Positions 45,299-54,400 of a stretch of DNA of 64,000 nucleotides are shown in pieces. The stretch comes from Bradyrhizobium genosp. SA-3 (GTDB lineage Bacteria; Pseudomonadota; Alphaproteobacteria; Rhizobiales; Xanthobacteraceae). A model generated the notes under the pieces. It was not told the origin of the DNA, did no database searches, and saw only the letters and a list, made by a program, of their open reading frames with translations. The stretch covers positions 1-64,000 of the forward strand of contig NZ_PSRT01000027.1 of NCBI RefSeq assembly GCF_004212635.1, read 5' to 3'. Each line of letters starts with the position of its first letter. The stretch's first letter is position 1. The position numbers and the translations under genes were made by a program.

Positions 45299-45500
45299 CA
45301 CTAAGCCTTTGATATATTGCAGGTATTTGTCAGATTTCCAGAGTGGCGCGGTGGGTGGGCATCGCGCCCCTGATGACGCCCTCAAACCCCCCTCTGGCCG
45401 GGTCGAAAGCCCGTATATCGGAGCGCCGCCTTGAGTTCAATGGAGCCGGGCAGGCGAGCAGACAGGCCTGGGGATGCCCGCCACAGCCCGTCCGCCGGGC

Positions 45501-45842
45501 CTAAATATGCGGCGTCGTGATCTTGACGCAGTCGCGGCGGCCCATCAGCACGCAATCCTGGGTCCGGCGCAGGTCGGCGATGCTCACGGCGAGCCAGATC
45601 CCGATCGCGGTCAGCGCGATGGTGAAGGCGAGCGCCGCGATATTGGCGAGCATGCGGTGGCGGAAATCGTCCGGTTCGGTGCGGGGCTGCTCGTAGCGGG
45701 TCAGGTCGAGCGGCTCGGGCGCCGCGCGCAATTGCTGCACGGTGCCGTTGCCCCGGCGAACCATCGGGGAAGGCGAGGTGCGCGGCCTGAACTGGAGCAC
45801 CCGGTGCTCGTCATCAGAGCTTATGGGCCGCTGGGTTGTCAT
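45501..45842 (-). CDS. Small membrane protein with cysteine pair
   Basis: A 113-residue protein. The N-terminal 65 residues are hydrophilic and Arg/Pro-rich, one membrane helix lies at about 65-86 (MLANIAALAFTIALTAIGIWLA) and a short outer tail contains two cysteines (TQDCVLMGRRDCVK). ATG 45842 (MTTQRPISSDD) is preferred to earlier starts that add nonconserved-looking residues. No domain recognised. It precedes acpXL on the same strand by about 200 bases. Confidence 0.65.
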   Translation of the reverse strand: MTTQRPISSDDEHRVLQFRPRTSPSPMVRRGNGTVQQLRAAPEPLDLTRYEQPRTEPDDFRHRMLANIAALAFTIALTAIGIWLAVSIADLRRTQDCVLMGRRDCVKITTPHI

Positions 45843-46153
45843 GGGGCGGGGATCACTCCGAAGCAGCGATTTTTTAGATAGCACACGTGACGAACCTGTT
45901 GCAGAAAATCTTCTCAACGCGTAGCTGCATTTCCTGTTCGCACTATTCTGCATGGCGCCGTCAAAAAGCCGGCCGTGACGCGGTCAGGAATGCGCGGATT
46001 GCGTTGCAACAACGGCCGCGGAGCTCAAGCCTGCGTCCGCATCTGCTTGTGATCTCCGCCTGCAGCCCAACGCATTTTGCCTCCCCTCGGACCATGGCAT
46101 AGTCCAGGGAACCTGTTTCCACCAATTGCAGCCATGTAAGGGACCGTTCGATC
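45843..46153. other. Intergenic region between divergent genes
   Basis: This 311-base gap must carry promoters for the small membrane protein and the ParB-like gene. I see no convincing gene, repeat or RNA structure; a short GATTTTTTAG run at 45868-45877 is the only low-complexity feature. Confidence 0.5.
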
Positions 46154-46777
46154 ATGACCAATACGCGCGAGCCGAGAGTGCATCCGGTCCCGATCCTGTC
46201 GCTTCGGCCGACGCAGATGACGGTCGGCATGCGCGAGGTCAAGGAGAAGCGCAAGCGCTGGCGCCAGCACGACAGCAAGAAGCAGGCCGACCTGCTCGGC
46301 AAGCACATGATCCCCGTCGTCTACGGCCCGGACCTGCGCTACTACGTGATCGACCATCATCATCTCGGCCGCGCGCTGCATGACGAGGGCATCAAGGAGG
46401 TGCTGGTGACTGTCGTTGGCGACCTCAGAATGGTCGAGCGCGAGGCCTTCTGGGGCGTCATGGACAACAAGCGCTGGGTCTATCCATACGACGCCAAGGG
46501 TGAAAGGCGGCCGTTCCGCGACCTGCCGAAATCGGTGGCTGACCTCAAGGATGACCCCTTCCGCAGCCTCGCCGGCGAGCTCCGCCGCATCGGCGGCTTC
46601 GCCAAGGATACGACGCCATTCTCCGAATTCCTGTGGGCCGACTATCTGCGCCGAAAACTCGCGCGCAAGGTGATCGATGCCGATTTCGACAAGGCGCTCG
46701 AGAAGGCCATGTCCTCGGCTAGAAGCAAGGATGCGATCTATCTGCCCGGCTGGTGCGGGCCGGCGGACGATGATTAG
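46154..46777 (+). CDS. ParB-like (ParBc_2) domain protein
   Basis: A 207-residue protein of the putative ParB-like nuclease group. PVPILSLRPTQMTVGMREVKEKRKRW leads into HMIPVVYGPDLRYYVIDHHHLGRALHDEG near residues 53-80, where the ParB fold usually has its nucleotide-binding GxxR-type box. Here the segment is DHHHLGRAL. The end (AIYLPGWCGPAD) is also shared by this family as I recall it. It lacks the helix-turn-helix of chromosome-partitioning ParB and has no parA neighbour, so a segregation role is unlikely. Confidence 0.8.
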   Translation: MTNTREPRVHPVPILSLRPTQMTVGMREVKEKRKRWRQHDSKKQADLLGKHMIPVVYGPDLRYYVIDHHHLGRALHDEGIKEVLVTVVGDLRMVEREAFWGVMDNKRWVYPYDAKGERRPFRDLPKSVADLKDDPFRSLAGELRRIGGFAKDTTPFSEFLWADYLRRKLARKVIDADFDKALEKAMSSARSKDAIYLPGWCGPADDD

Positions 46778-46921
46778 GGGTGCATCTGTACCGCATGCGG
46801 CACTGCAAATCCGGACCTCATCACAGCCTCTTGAGCGAAGTCATTTTCTGCCCGCATGAAGCGCTCTTGAAACAGAGCCGTCCCATCTTTTGGGGCAATC
46901 GGGCTCACACAGGAGGCAGGA

Positions 46922-47065
46922 ATGCGCCGTCTGTTTTTCGCTGTTGCCTTGCTCGCCCTCGCGTCAGCAGGGGTTTCGGCCTCGTTTGCCGCAGTTCACC
47001 ACGCCAAGACATTGACGTTTGCCGAGCGCTTTGCTCCGGCACTCGAATTGATGGCAAAGCACTAG
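46922..47065 (+). CDS. 47-residue secreted peptide
   Basis: A short gene with a very good ribosome site (AGGAGGCAGGA directly before ATG 46922). The product begins with a typical signal peptide (MRRLFFAVALLALASAGVSA) and leaves a mature peptide of about 25 residues with two adjacent His (AAVHHAKTLTFAERFAPALE). No family recognised. The start context and signal peptide support it being real despite its length. Confidence 0.6.
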   Translation: MRRLFFAVALLALASAGVSASFAAVHHAKTLTFAERFAPALELMAKH

Positions 47066-47316
47066 CGGCATAGCGCTTCGCAGCTGCACGCAACGCATCG
47101 GTCGCGTGATCACTTCCGGCCTTGCGCGCCGGAGAGCGGCGGCGAGCCGCATCCGCGGGTTCTCAATCCCTGCGTCCTGATCGCGCGCGGGTCCTTGATA
47201 TGTCGCAAATCCTGGCTGGCGCTGGCCGCTACCGTCACGATGCATGAGGGGCGAACACGCATTGTGTCCAATGCGGGGACGCGGGCTCCGCATCATGCCG
47301 ACCTGGAGACGCGACG

Positions 47317-47484
47317 ATGAGCCTGATCCTTCGCATTCTGTTTGTTCTCGCCGGAGCCATCACGGCGCTGTTCGTCGCGCGGGATGCGCTGAACTTCACC
47401 ATCATCCAGACCTTCGTCGCCATCCTGCTCGTGACCGCCGTCCTGCTCGCCGGGAGTCTCTGGAGCCTGCGGCGGAAGACCTGA
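47317..47484 (+). CDS. 55-residue two-helix membrane protein
   Basis: A short gene from ATG 47317, eight bases after GGAG. It encodes two hydrophobic helices (residues 3-21 and 29-48) separated by ARDALNFT, then a basic tail (SLRRKT). This small-membrane-protein pattern resembles YtjA/DUF-type two-helix proteins but I cannot name the family. It converges with the MgtC-like gene. Confidence 0.6.
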   Translation: MSLILRILFVLAGAITALFVARDALNFTIIQTFVAILLVTAVLLAGSLWSLRRKT

Positions 47485-47519
47485 GCGGCGCGGAGAGCGC
47501 GAGGTTAGCCGGAGCCCGC

Positions 47520-48017
47520 CTAAGCGCTGCGTTCAGGCCTCTGCTCTGAGGCCGCTTCATGCGACTCGTCCTTGCCACCGAGCATCCGGTGCAGCCAGCG
47601 CTCGACGCGGCGGCCGATCGTCAGCAGAACGAAGGCGAGCGCCAGCGCGGCTGCGACGATCTTCCATTGTCCGGCGCCGCAGATGACGCCGAGGCAGGCG
47701 GCGAGGAACGTGCAGGCCGCACTGGTCAGGCCGCTCACGCGAAAACCTTTGCTCTCGTGGACAATGACGCCGGCACCCAGGAAGCCGATCCCCGTCAGGA
47801 TGCCCTGGATCACCCGACTTGCCGCATCGTTGATCCTGCCGGGCTCGGCGAACTCGACGGCGAGCAGCACGACGGCTGCGGTGGATAGCCCGACGATGCC
47901 GAGCGTCTTCAGCCCGATCGGCTTGCCTTGCAGGTCGCGGTTCAGGCCGATCGCGCCGCCGGCGAGCGTGGCGCTGCCGAGACGCAGCAGGATTTCGGGC
48001 CAGTCGAGTTCGGTCAT
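47520..48017 (-). CDS. MgtC/SapB family membrane protein
   Basis: A 165-residue member of the MgtC family. The N-terminal AGGAIGLNRDLQGKPIGLKT near residue 19 contains the conserved E/N-R-x-x-x-G-K pattern, and RVIQGILTGIGFLGAGVI near 68 and VSGLTSAACTFLAACLGV near 94 are family helices. It lacks the long C-terminal ACT-like domain of Salmonella MgtC, as many shorter members do. Roles proposed for the family involve Mg2+ limitation and control of ATP synthase; none can be read here. Confidence 0.9.
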   Translation of the reverse strand: MTELDWPEILLRLGSATLAGGAIGLNRDLQGKPIGLKTLGIVGLSTAAVVLLAVEFAEPGRINDAASRVIQGILTGIGFLGAGVIVHESKGFRVSGLTSAACTFLAACLGVICGAGQWKIVAAALALAFVLLTIGRRVERWLHRMLGGKDESHEAASEQRPERSA

Positions 48018-48027
48018 AGCCTGTCGA

Positions 48028-48174
48028 TCACTTCTTCGGCAGTCGTCCCATCAGATAGAACTCCTCGTTCGGTCGCATGCCCGTGAAGTTCGCCAGCCGG
48101 TTCGACAGCGCGGCTTTTTCTGGCTTGGGGCAGCGAACATAGTCCATGCGGACGGCCACCTCAACGTGCTGCAT
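48028..48174 (-). CDS. Short hypothetical protein or gene remnant
   Basis: A 48-codon frame from ATG 48174 (internal ATG at 48147) with the composition of coding sequence: VEVAVRMDYVRCPKPEKAAL then MRPNEEFYLMGRLPKK at the end. It stops ten bases after the MgtC start, on the same strand. Upstream it runs straight into a repeat element, so it may be the C-terminal end of a longer gene that was interrupted or decayed. I do not recognise the family. Confidence 0.4.
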   Translation of the reverse strand: MQHVEVAVRMDYVRCPKPEKAALSNRLANFTGMRPNEEFYLMGRLPKK

Positions 48175-48179
48175 ACTTC

Positions 48180-48326
48180 GTGGGGCGTGCCCCGGACGCA
48201 GCGCAGCGCTTCTTCAGCGGTGCGCTGCAGAGCCGGGGCCCATGTTTCCGGGAGTGCGGTGCGTGTGGCGTGGGTCCCGGCCCTGCGCAGCAGCGTTGCA
48301 CGCTGCTGCGCGTCCGGGACACGCGC
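48180..48326. repeat. Intergenic repeat with two inverted blocks, family E
   Basis: GGGGCGTGCCCCGGACGCAG near 48181-48200 is mirrored by CTGCTGCGCGTCCGGGACACG at 48305-48325, and GAGCCGGGGCCCATG (48231-48245) by GTGGGTCCCGGCCC (48278-48291). GCAGCGCAGCGC / GCAGCAGCGTTGC words lie between. It fills the gap before the HerA-like gene, whose stop it nearly touches. Confidence 0.65.
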
Positions 48327-48330
48327 GGCC

Positions 48331-50076
48331 TTACCGCAACGGCTTCTTCAGCAGCGAGAAGCGGTCGGGATCGAGGCCCATCGAGGGTTGCAGCATCGGG
48401 GCTTCGAGGCTGGACATCGTCTTGGCGGGAGGGGCCGAGAACACCGGATCGTTCGGCACGTCGCGCTGCGAGGTGGCGCCGCGCCAGCGTTCGAGCACAG
48501 CGCTGACGAAATGCATGTCGTGACCGGAGGTGACCGAGGGCACGCTGCTGATGGTGGCTTCGCCGCGCGGCAATTGATGCGGCGGCACCTCCTTGAAGCG
48601 CAGCCGCGTCGGCAGCGCGACGCCTTCGCCGAACGCCAGCACCTCGCGGGTGCCGAGCGAGGGCACGAAGGACAGGAGGTTCGCGGCCGCGTCCGACACT
48701 GCGGCGCGGAGCAGCGCCTGGTCGCGGTCGTTGGCAAGACGCATGGTGAACAGCGTGTTGCACTGAGAGATGATGGTGGCGTCGAGCTCTGCGGGGCGCT
48801 GCGTGATGAGGCCGAGATAGACGCCGTATTTGCGGCCCTCCTTGGCGATGCGCGACACCGCCTTGCGGGTCGGCCCGAAGCCGATGTTGCGGTCGGCGGA
48901 GGCGTAGCGGTGCGCTTCCTCGCAGACGAACAGCAGCGGCGAGACGCCGTCGCTCCACAGACCGAAGTCGAAGGCCATGCGGCACAGCACCGAGACGACG
49001 GAATCGATCACCTCGGCCGGGAAGCCGGCGAGCTGCATCACCGTCATCGGCTTGCCGTTAGCCGGCAGGCGGAACAAATGGCTGATCACCTCCGCCATGG
49101 TGTCGCCGCCGACATTGGCATTGTCGAACATGAAGGCGTAGCGCGGGTCGTTGCGGACGGCCTCGATGCGCGAGATCAGCTTGTGATAGATGATGCGCGA
49201 GGAGCGGTTCTCGAGCTTGCCCATGCGTTCGTCGATCAGCGACAGCAGGTCGACCAGGCGATAGGGCACCGGCGTGTCGACGGTGTAGCCGATCTGCTTG
49301 GGATCGATGCGCTTGAGGCCGATGCGGTCGGCGTTCTGGTACTGGGTGTAGACGCCCTTGGCGAGCGGGATCACCTCGGCGAGGATGTCGAGCTCCTCGG
49401 GCACGCCGGCGCGGCCGCCGAACAGCACGTCGACGATTTCCTCGAAGTTGAACAGCCAGAACGGCAGCTTCAGGTTTCGTGGGTTGAGCACCAGCGCGCG
49501 ATCGCCGAAGCAGCGGCCATATTCGTTGTGCACGTCGAGCAGGAAGATGCGCAGGTTCGGGCGCGCCTTCAGGATCTCGTTGAGCAGGAGCGACACGCCG
49601 GTCGATTTGCCGACGCCGGTCGATCCCAGCACGGCGAAGTGCTTGGACAGCATTTCCTCGACATCGACATACGCGACGACCGAGCGGTCCTGCTGAAGGA
49701 AGCCGACATTGATCTGGTCCGACCCGGTCGGCGCGTAGATCGTGCGCAGCTCCTGGCTGGTGATCAGGTCAACGGCATCGCCGATGGTCGGATAGTTGGT
49801 CACGCCACGCTGGAATTTGGCCTTGTCTGCGGCGTTGAGGATCTCGCCGAGCAGGTCGACCGAGGCGATCGCGATGTAATTGTCGGTGCTCGACAGGTTT
49901 TCGCAGGAGACCTCGGTGATCATCGCGACGATGACCGAGCTGGCGCAGCGGATACTGACGAAACGGCCGACGGTCGCCCGAACCTCCGAGATCGGCATCC
50001 GGCCTTCCGCCAGAAGCCCGACCCGGGCGAGCGATCCGCGAACCGAAATCACGCGTCCAAAGGATGTCACGATCAA
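48331..50076 (-). CDS. HerA-like ATPase (HAS-barrel, DUF87)
   Basis: A 581-residue hexameric-type ATPase. The N-terminal beta-barrel region (IVTSFGRVISVRGSLARVGLLAEG) resembles a HAS-barrel. Walker A GSTGVGKSTGVSLLL is near residue 160 and Walker B with LLFVCEEAHRYAS near 384. An Arg-finger/sensor-like GLITQRPAELD follows near 430. HerA proteins translocate DNA, usually with the NurA nuclease, but no nurA or nuclease gene is adjacent. TTG 50076, with AGG five bases upstream, seems the best start; a TTG at 50094 would add six residues. Confidence 0.85.
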   Translation of the reverse strand: MIVTSFGRVISVRGSLARVGLLAEGRMPISEVRATVGRFVSIRCASSVIVAMITEVSCENLSSTDNYIAIASVDLLGEILNAADKAKFQRGVTNYPTIGDAVDLITSQELRTIYAPTGSDQINVGFLQQDRSVVAYVDVEEMLSKHFAVLGSTGVGKSTGVSLLLNEILKARPNLRIFLLDVHNEYGRCFGDRALVLNPRNLKLPFWLFNFEEIVDVLFGGRAGVPEELDILAEVIPLAKGVYTQYQNADRIGLKRIDPKQIGYTVDTPVPYRLVDLLSLIDERMGKLENRSSRIIYHKLISRIEAVRNDPRYAFMFDNANVGGDTMAEVISHLFRLPANGKPMTVMQLAGFPAEVIDSVVSVLCRMAFDFGLWSDGVSPLLFVCEEAHRYASADRNIGFGPTRKAVSRIAKEGRKYGVYLGLITQRPAELDATIISQCNTLFTMRLANDRDQALLRAAVSDAAANLLSFVPSLGTREVLAFGEGVALPTRLRFKEVPPHQLPRGEATISSVPSVTSGHDMHFVSAVLERWRGATSQRDVPNDPVFSAPPAKTMSSLEAPMLQPSMGLDPDRFSLLKKPLR

Positions 50077-50364
50077 TGAACCTGGCAAGAGCAAGGGATT
50101 TGATCCGGACTATGCGCGGCCGTCGCTGCACAAACGGTTAAGCTGCAGGCGCGGCCGCTTCGTTAAATCCGCCGTAATTCGGTCGGGAGATTGGCGCCTA
50201 ACGCGTGCTTCAGGGCAGAACTGGCGGGAAAAAAGCTGCATTTCCAAGGTCAGGAGGGGGATTAAGGAAGATTTTACCATCCGGCCAGTCAGGGCCGCCG
50301 CTCGGGAACCATCGTCATAGCGGGGCGGCGCATCGTTCGGTTCGAAGGGCGATGGCTTGATTTG

Positions 50365-50403
50365 TTGACTAGACCTAATCATTTGTACATTAGTACAAAT
50401 GAT
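50365..50403 (+). promoter_or_regulatory. Promoter and operator O1 before the dioxygenase gene
   Basis: TTGACT at 50365-50370 is a likely -35. A perfect inverted repeat follows at 50378-50403: ATCATTTGTAC, four bases ATTA, then GTACAAATGAT. It would overlap the -10 region (CATTAG at 50388-50393, 17-base spacer) and so block transcription when bound. The half-site is shared with O2 and O3 near 55.6 kb. The rest of the 453-base gap (50077-50529) shows nothing else I can name. Confidence 0.7.
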
Positions 50404-50529
50404 CCGCAGCGTCGGTGCCGTCCCCGGGGTGGCGCGTTCCAGTCCCGCGCCCGATTGCGCGATCCGGTCCCGCGGATCGCAACCACGCTTGATCGTGGCC
50501 ACGCTTGGCGGCCACGTTTGGAGGAAAGC

Positions 50530-51498
50530 ATGCAGCCCGAACCGATCCTCGATCTCGCCCATCTCGGCCACATGGAGCTCTTGACGCCCAAGCCTGATGA
50601 AAGCCTGAAGTTCTTCATCGATGTCATGGGCATGACCGTCAGCGGGCAGAAGGGCGAGTCGGTCTACTTGCGCGGCTGGGACGATTACGAGCGCTATTCG
50701 CTCAAGCTCACGGCCTCGAAGACATCGGGCATGGAGCACATGGCGCTACGCGCGCGCAGCCAGCAGGCGCTGGAGCGCCGCGTCGCCGCGCTCAAGGGCT
50801 CCGGTTTCGACATCGGCTGGATCGACGGCGACATGGGGCAGGGGCCGACCTTCCGCTGCCGCGATCCTGATGGTCATATCGTCGAGCTCTATTACGAAAC
50901 CGAATGGTACCAGGCGCCGCCGGAGCTGAAGCCCGCGTTGAAAAACCAGGCGCAGCGTTTCCCGGCGCGCGGTGTCAACGTCCGCCGGCTCGACCATCTC
51001 AACTGCCTCGCCGTCGATATCAAGGCCAACCGCGAGTTCTTCGAGACCTATCTCGGCTGCCGTCTCACCGAGCAGATCGTGCTCAACGACGGCCGTGAAG
51101 CCGCGATGTGGCTGACGATGTCGAACAAGAGCTACGATTTCGCCTATTCACTCGACCATTCCGGCACGCCCGGCCGCTTCCACCACGTCACCTACGCGCT
51201 CGACAGCCGCGAGGAGATTCTTCGCGCGGCTGATATCTTCCTGGAGAACGGCGTGCACATCGAGACCGGCCCGCACAAGCACGCGATCCAGCAGACTTTC
51301 TTCCTCTATGTCTACGAACCCGGCGGCAACCGCGTCGAGGTCGCCAATGCCGGCGCGCGTCTCATCCTCGCGCCGGACTGGAAGCCGATCGTGTGGACCG
51401 AGGAGGAGCGCAAGAAGGGCCAGGCCTGGGGCCTGAAGACGATCGAGTCATTCCACACCCATGGCACACCGCCGGTGGAGATCAAGAAGCACGGCTAA
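50530..51498 (+). CDS. Extradiol (catechol 2,3-) dioxygenase-like VOC protein
   Basis: A 322-residue two-domain type I extradiol dioxygenase-like protein. Each half is a VOC domain. The C-terminal half has the complete 2-His-1-carboxylate iron site: His in VRRLDHLNCLAVD near 157, His in GRFHHVTYAL near 221 and Glu in GNRVEVANAG near 274. ATG 50530 follows GGAGGAAAGC. It would cleave an aromatic ring next to paired hydroxyls; the true substrate is unknown. It sits alone behind operator O1 and converges with nicB, with stops overlapping by four bases. Confidence 0.85.
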   Translation: MQPEPILDLAHLGHMELLTPKPDESLKFFIDVMGMTVSGQKGESVYLRGWDDYERYSLKLTASKTSGMEHMALRARSQQALERRVAALKGSGFDIGWIDGDMGQGPTFRCRDPDGHIVELYYETEWYQAPPELKPALKNQAQRFPARGVNVRRLDHLNCLAVDIKANREFFETYLGCRLTEQIVLNDGREAAMWLTMSNKSYDFAYSLDHSGTPGRFHHVTYALDSREEILRAADIFLENGVHIETGPHKHAIQQTFFLYVYEPGGNRVEVANAGARLILAPDWKPIVWTEEERKKGQAWGLKTIESFHTHGTPPVEIKKHG

Positions 51499-54400
51499 TT
51501 TGCGGATGCGCGTGCGCGCGCGATCGTTTCACGCACGCCGGTCCACGCCGGCTTGTCCGGCGCGAACTGCTTGCGCAGGAAGGCGACGAGCTCCTCGACC
51601 TGCGCGTCGCTCATGCTGCCCTTGAAGGCGGGCATGTAGCCGAGATCGCTGGAGACGGGTTCGGTGATGCCGTGCAGGATGACCTGCACCAGATTGTCCG
51701 CGGTCGCGCTGTGCAGATTGCTGTTGAGCGCGAGCGGGGGCCTGGTCCCGAACAGCGGCAGGCCGCCGACCTCGTGGCAGACGGCGCAGGCGCCCTGATA
51801 GAGCCGCGCGCCGGTGGAAGCGGCGACGGTGACTTGCGTCGCGTTCTCGAGTTTCGTTGCGAGCGCGTCTTGCGTTTGTCGGTCGCTCGCGGTGTCATTG
51901 AACGAATTGAGATAGACCGCCATCGCGCGGATGTCCTGGTCGGGCAGGGCCTTGAGGTCCCGGACGATCGGTGCCATCGGACCGGCCGCGACGCCGTGAT
52001 AGCGGGAATGGCCGGTGCGCAAGTACGCGAAGAGTTCGTCCTCGCTCCACGGGATCGGTGCGCGGGAGAGCGACGTCAGGGCCGGCGCTTCCCAGCCTTC
52101 GGCAAAGCCGCCGGCGAGATAGGCCTTGCGCTGCTCGGCACCGAGCGCATTGCGCGGTGAATGGCAGGCGCTGCAATGGCCGAGACTCTCGACCAGATAG
52201 GCGCCGCGATTCCAAAGCTCCGACTTCGCGGGATCGGGCTTGAATTCATCCGCCTCATGAAACAGCGCGTTCCATCCCGCGAGCAATGGCCGAAGATTGA
52301 AGGGGAAGGCGAGCGCGTTCGCAGGCTGTGTCGCGCGCACCGCAGGCTGTGCCATCAGGTAGGCATAGAGGGCCTGAAGGTCGGCGTCGCTGGTCTTCGA
52401 AAAATGCGTGTAGGGGAAGGCGGGATAGAGCTGCCGTCCGTCGCGATGCAGCCCGTCGCGCATCGCGCGCTCGAAGGCGGGGTAGGACCATAAGCCGATG
52501 CCGGTCTCGACATCGGGCGTGATGTTGGTCGAGTAGATCGTGCCGAACGGCGTTTCCAGCGCACGGCCGCCGGCATTGAGCACACCGCCGGCCGTGGTGT
52601 GGCACTCCGCGCAATTGCCGAGCGCCGCGAGCTGCTGGCCGCGGGCGATCGTTGCTGCGGAATAGATCGATGCGTCGGGTCGCGCGATGGGCGCGATCGC
52701 GCGCGGCGGGAGCAGCGCCGCGCCGACGCCGATTGCGGCGGTGCAGACGGCCGCGATTGTCGCGAAGATGCCGCCGCGTTTGGCGAACGGGTTCTCCCAG
52801 ATGCGTGATGGCGGCGGGGTGGCGGGCGCAGGCAGGGCCTGCGGCGTGGCCGCTGCATCGCCGCGCAAGCCCCTGAGAATGCGCTCGGGCGTGAATGGCG
52901 GCTCGCGAAAGCGCACGCCGGTGGCATCGAAGATCGCGTTGGCGATCGCCGCCGCGCTCGGCACCGACGCAGACTCCCCGACGCCGAGCGGCGGCTGGTC
53001 CTGACGCGGCAGCATCAGCACATCGATCTTGGGCACGTCCGGGAAGGGGATGATCGGGTAGGCGCCCCATTCGCGCGCCGCGACCGCGCCGCGCTCGAAC
53101 GAGACCTCCTCCATCAGCGCGCGGCTGGTGGACTGGATGACGTTGCCGTGGATCTGGTGGCGCACGCCGTCCGGATTGATCATCAGGCCGGAATCCTGCC
53201 CGGCGACCACGCGCGTGACGCTGACGTCGCCGGTGGTCTTGTTCACCGCGACGTCGGCGACCCAGGCCGACCACGCCGCGCCATAGCCGGGGAACTTGCT
53301 GTGGACATAGAGCGCATAGGCAAAGCCACGCCCATTCACGATCTCGCCGTCTTTCTCCTCGCGGACCGGTCGTGGCCTCCAGCCTGCGCGCTCCGCGACC
53401 GCATTGACGAGATCGATCGCGCGCTGGTCCTTCAGATAGCGCAGGCGGTATTCGATCGGGTCGACGCCAGCTTCTGTCGCGGCCTCATCGATGTAGGATT
53501 CATGTGCAAAGGTGTTCGGCAGCGCCGAGACGCCGCGGAACCAGGAGGCGCGCACGATCGGCGGCATGTCGTGGGCGACGACACGCATGTTGTCGTAGTC
53601 GTAAGGCGGGATCGCGGTGCGGTCGCCCATCTGGAGCACGGCAGGCTCAGGCGAGATCCGGCCCGTCAGCAGCAGCGCCAGCGTCGGCGCCGCGTTGGAG
53701 GGGTAGCGCGTGGCGAGATCGTAGGCAGCGACGCCGCCATCGGCGTCGAGGCCGCCATTGACGTCAATCAGCTGTGCGGTGCCCTTGGGTTCCCAGGCGT
53801 GCTCCTGCTCGCGCGTCAATTGCACGCGCACGGGTCGGCCGACCGCGCGCGACAGCAGCAGGGCGTCGGCGGTGACGTCATCGGCGCAATTGCGGCCATA
53901 GCAGCCGGCGGCCTCGAGCCGGATGACCTCGATCTCGCTCTCGGGACGCTCGAGGAGGAGTGCAAGGTCGCTGCGCAGCACATGCGGGTTCTGCGTCCCG
54001 GACCAGACGCGGATATTGCCGTCCTGGAAGTCGGCGACCGCGCAGGACGGCCCGATCGAGGCGTGCATCTGATACGGCCAGACATAAGTGCGCTGCATCG
54101 GCTTGGCCGCGCCTGATATCGCCGCATCGACGTCGCCCTTGTCGATCAGCGTTCGCGGGGTCGATGGATTAGCGCGCAGCGCGGTCTCGACATCGGCGAG
54201 ATCGGTCAGCGCGGGCGTCGACTTCCAGCTCACCTTGAGCTGCTCTGCCGCACGGATCGCATTCTCCTCGCGCTCGGCGACCACGCCAACGAAATCGCCG
54301 ATGCGCACCACGGCCACCAGGCCGGGAATGTCGCGCACCGACGCCTCATCGACGGCGATCAGGCTGGTGCCGACGAACGGACCGGCATCGACGCCGGCAT

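Noticed and set aside
48331..50076. HerA-based antiphage defence or DNA-end-processing system
   Set aside because: No nurA, SIR2, DUF4297 or other effector gene is adjacent; neighbours are ordinary chromosomal genes.
47572..50079. 835-codon plus-strand frame opposite the HerA-like gene
   Set aside because: It spans the MgtC gene, a repeat and the HerA gene in antisense. Its composition is that of a reverse-strand shadow.
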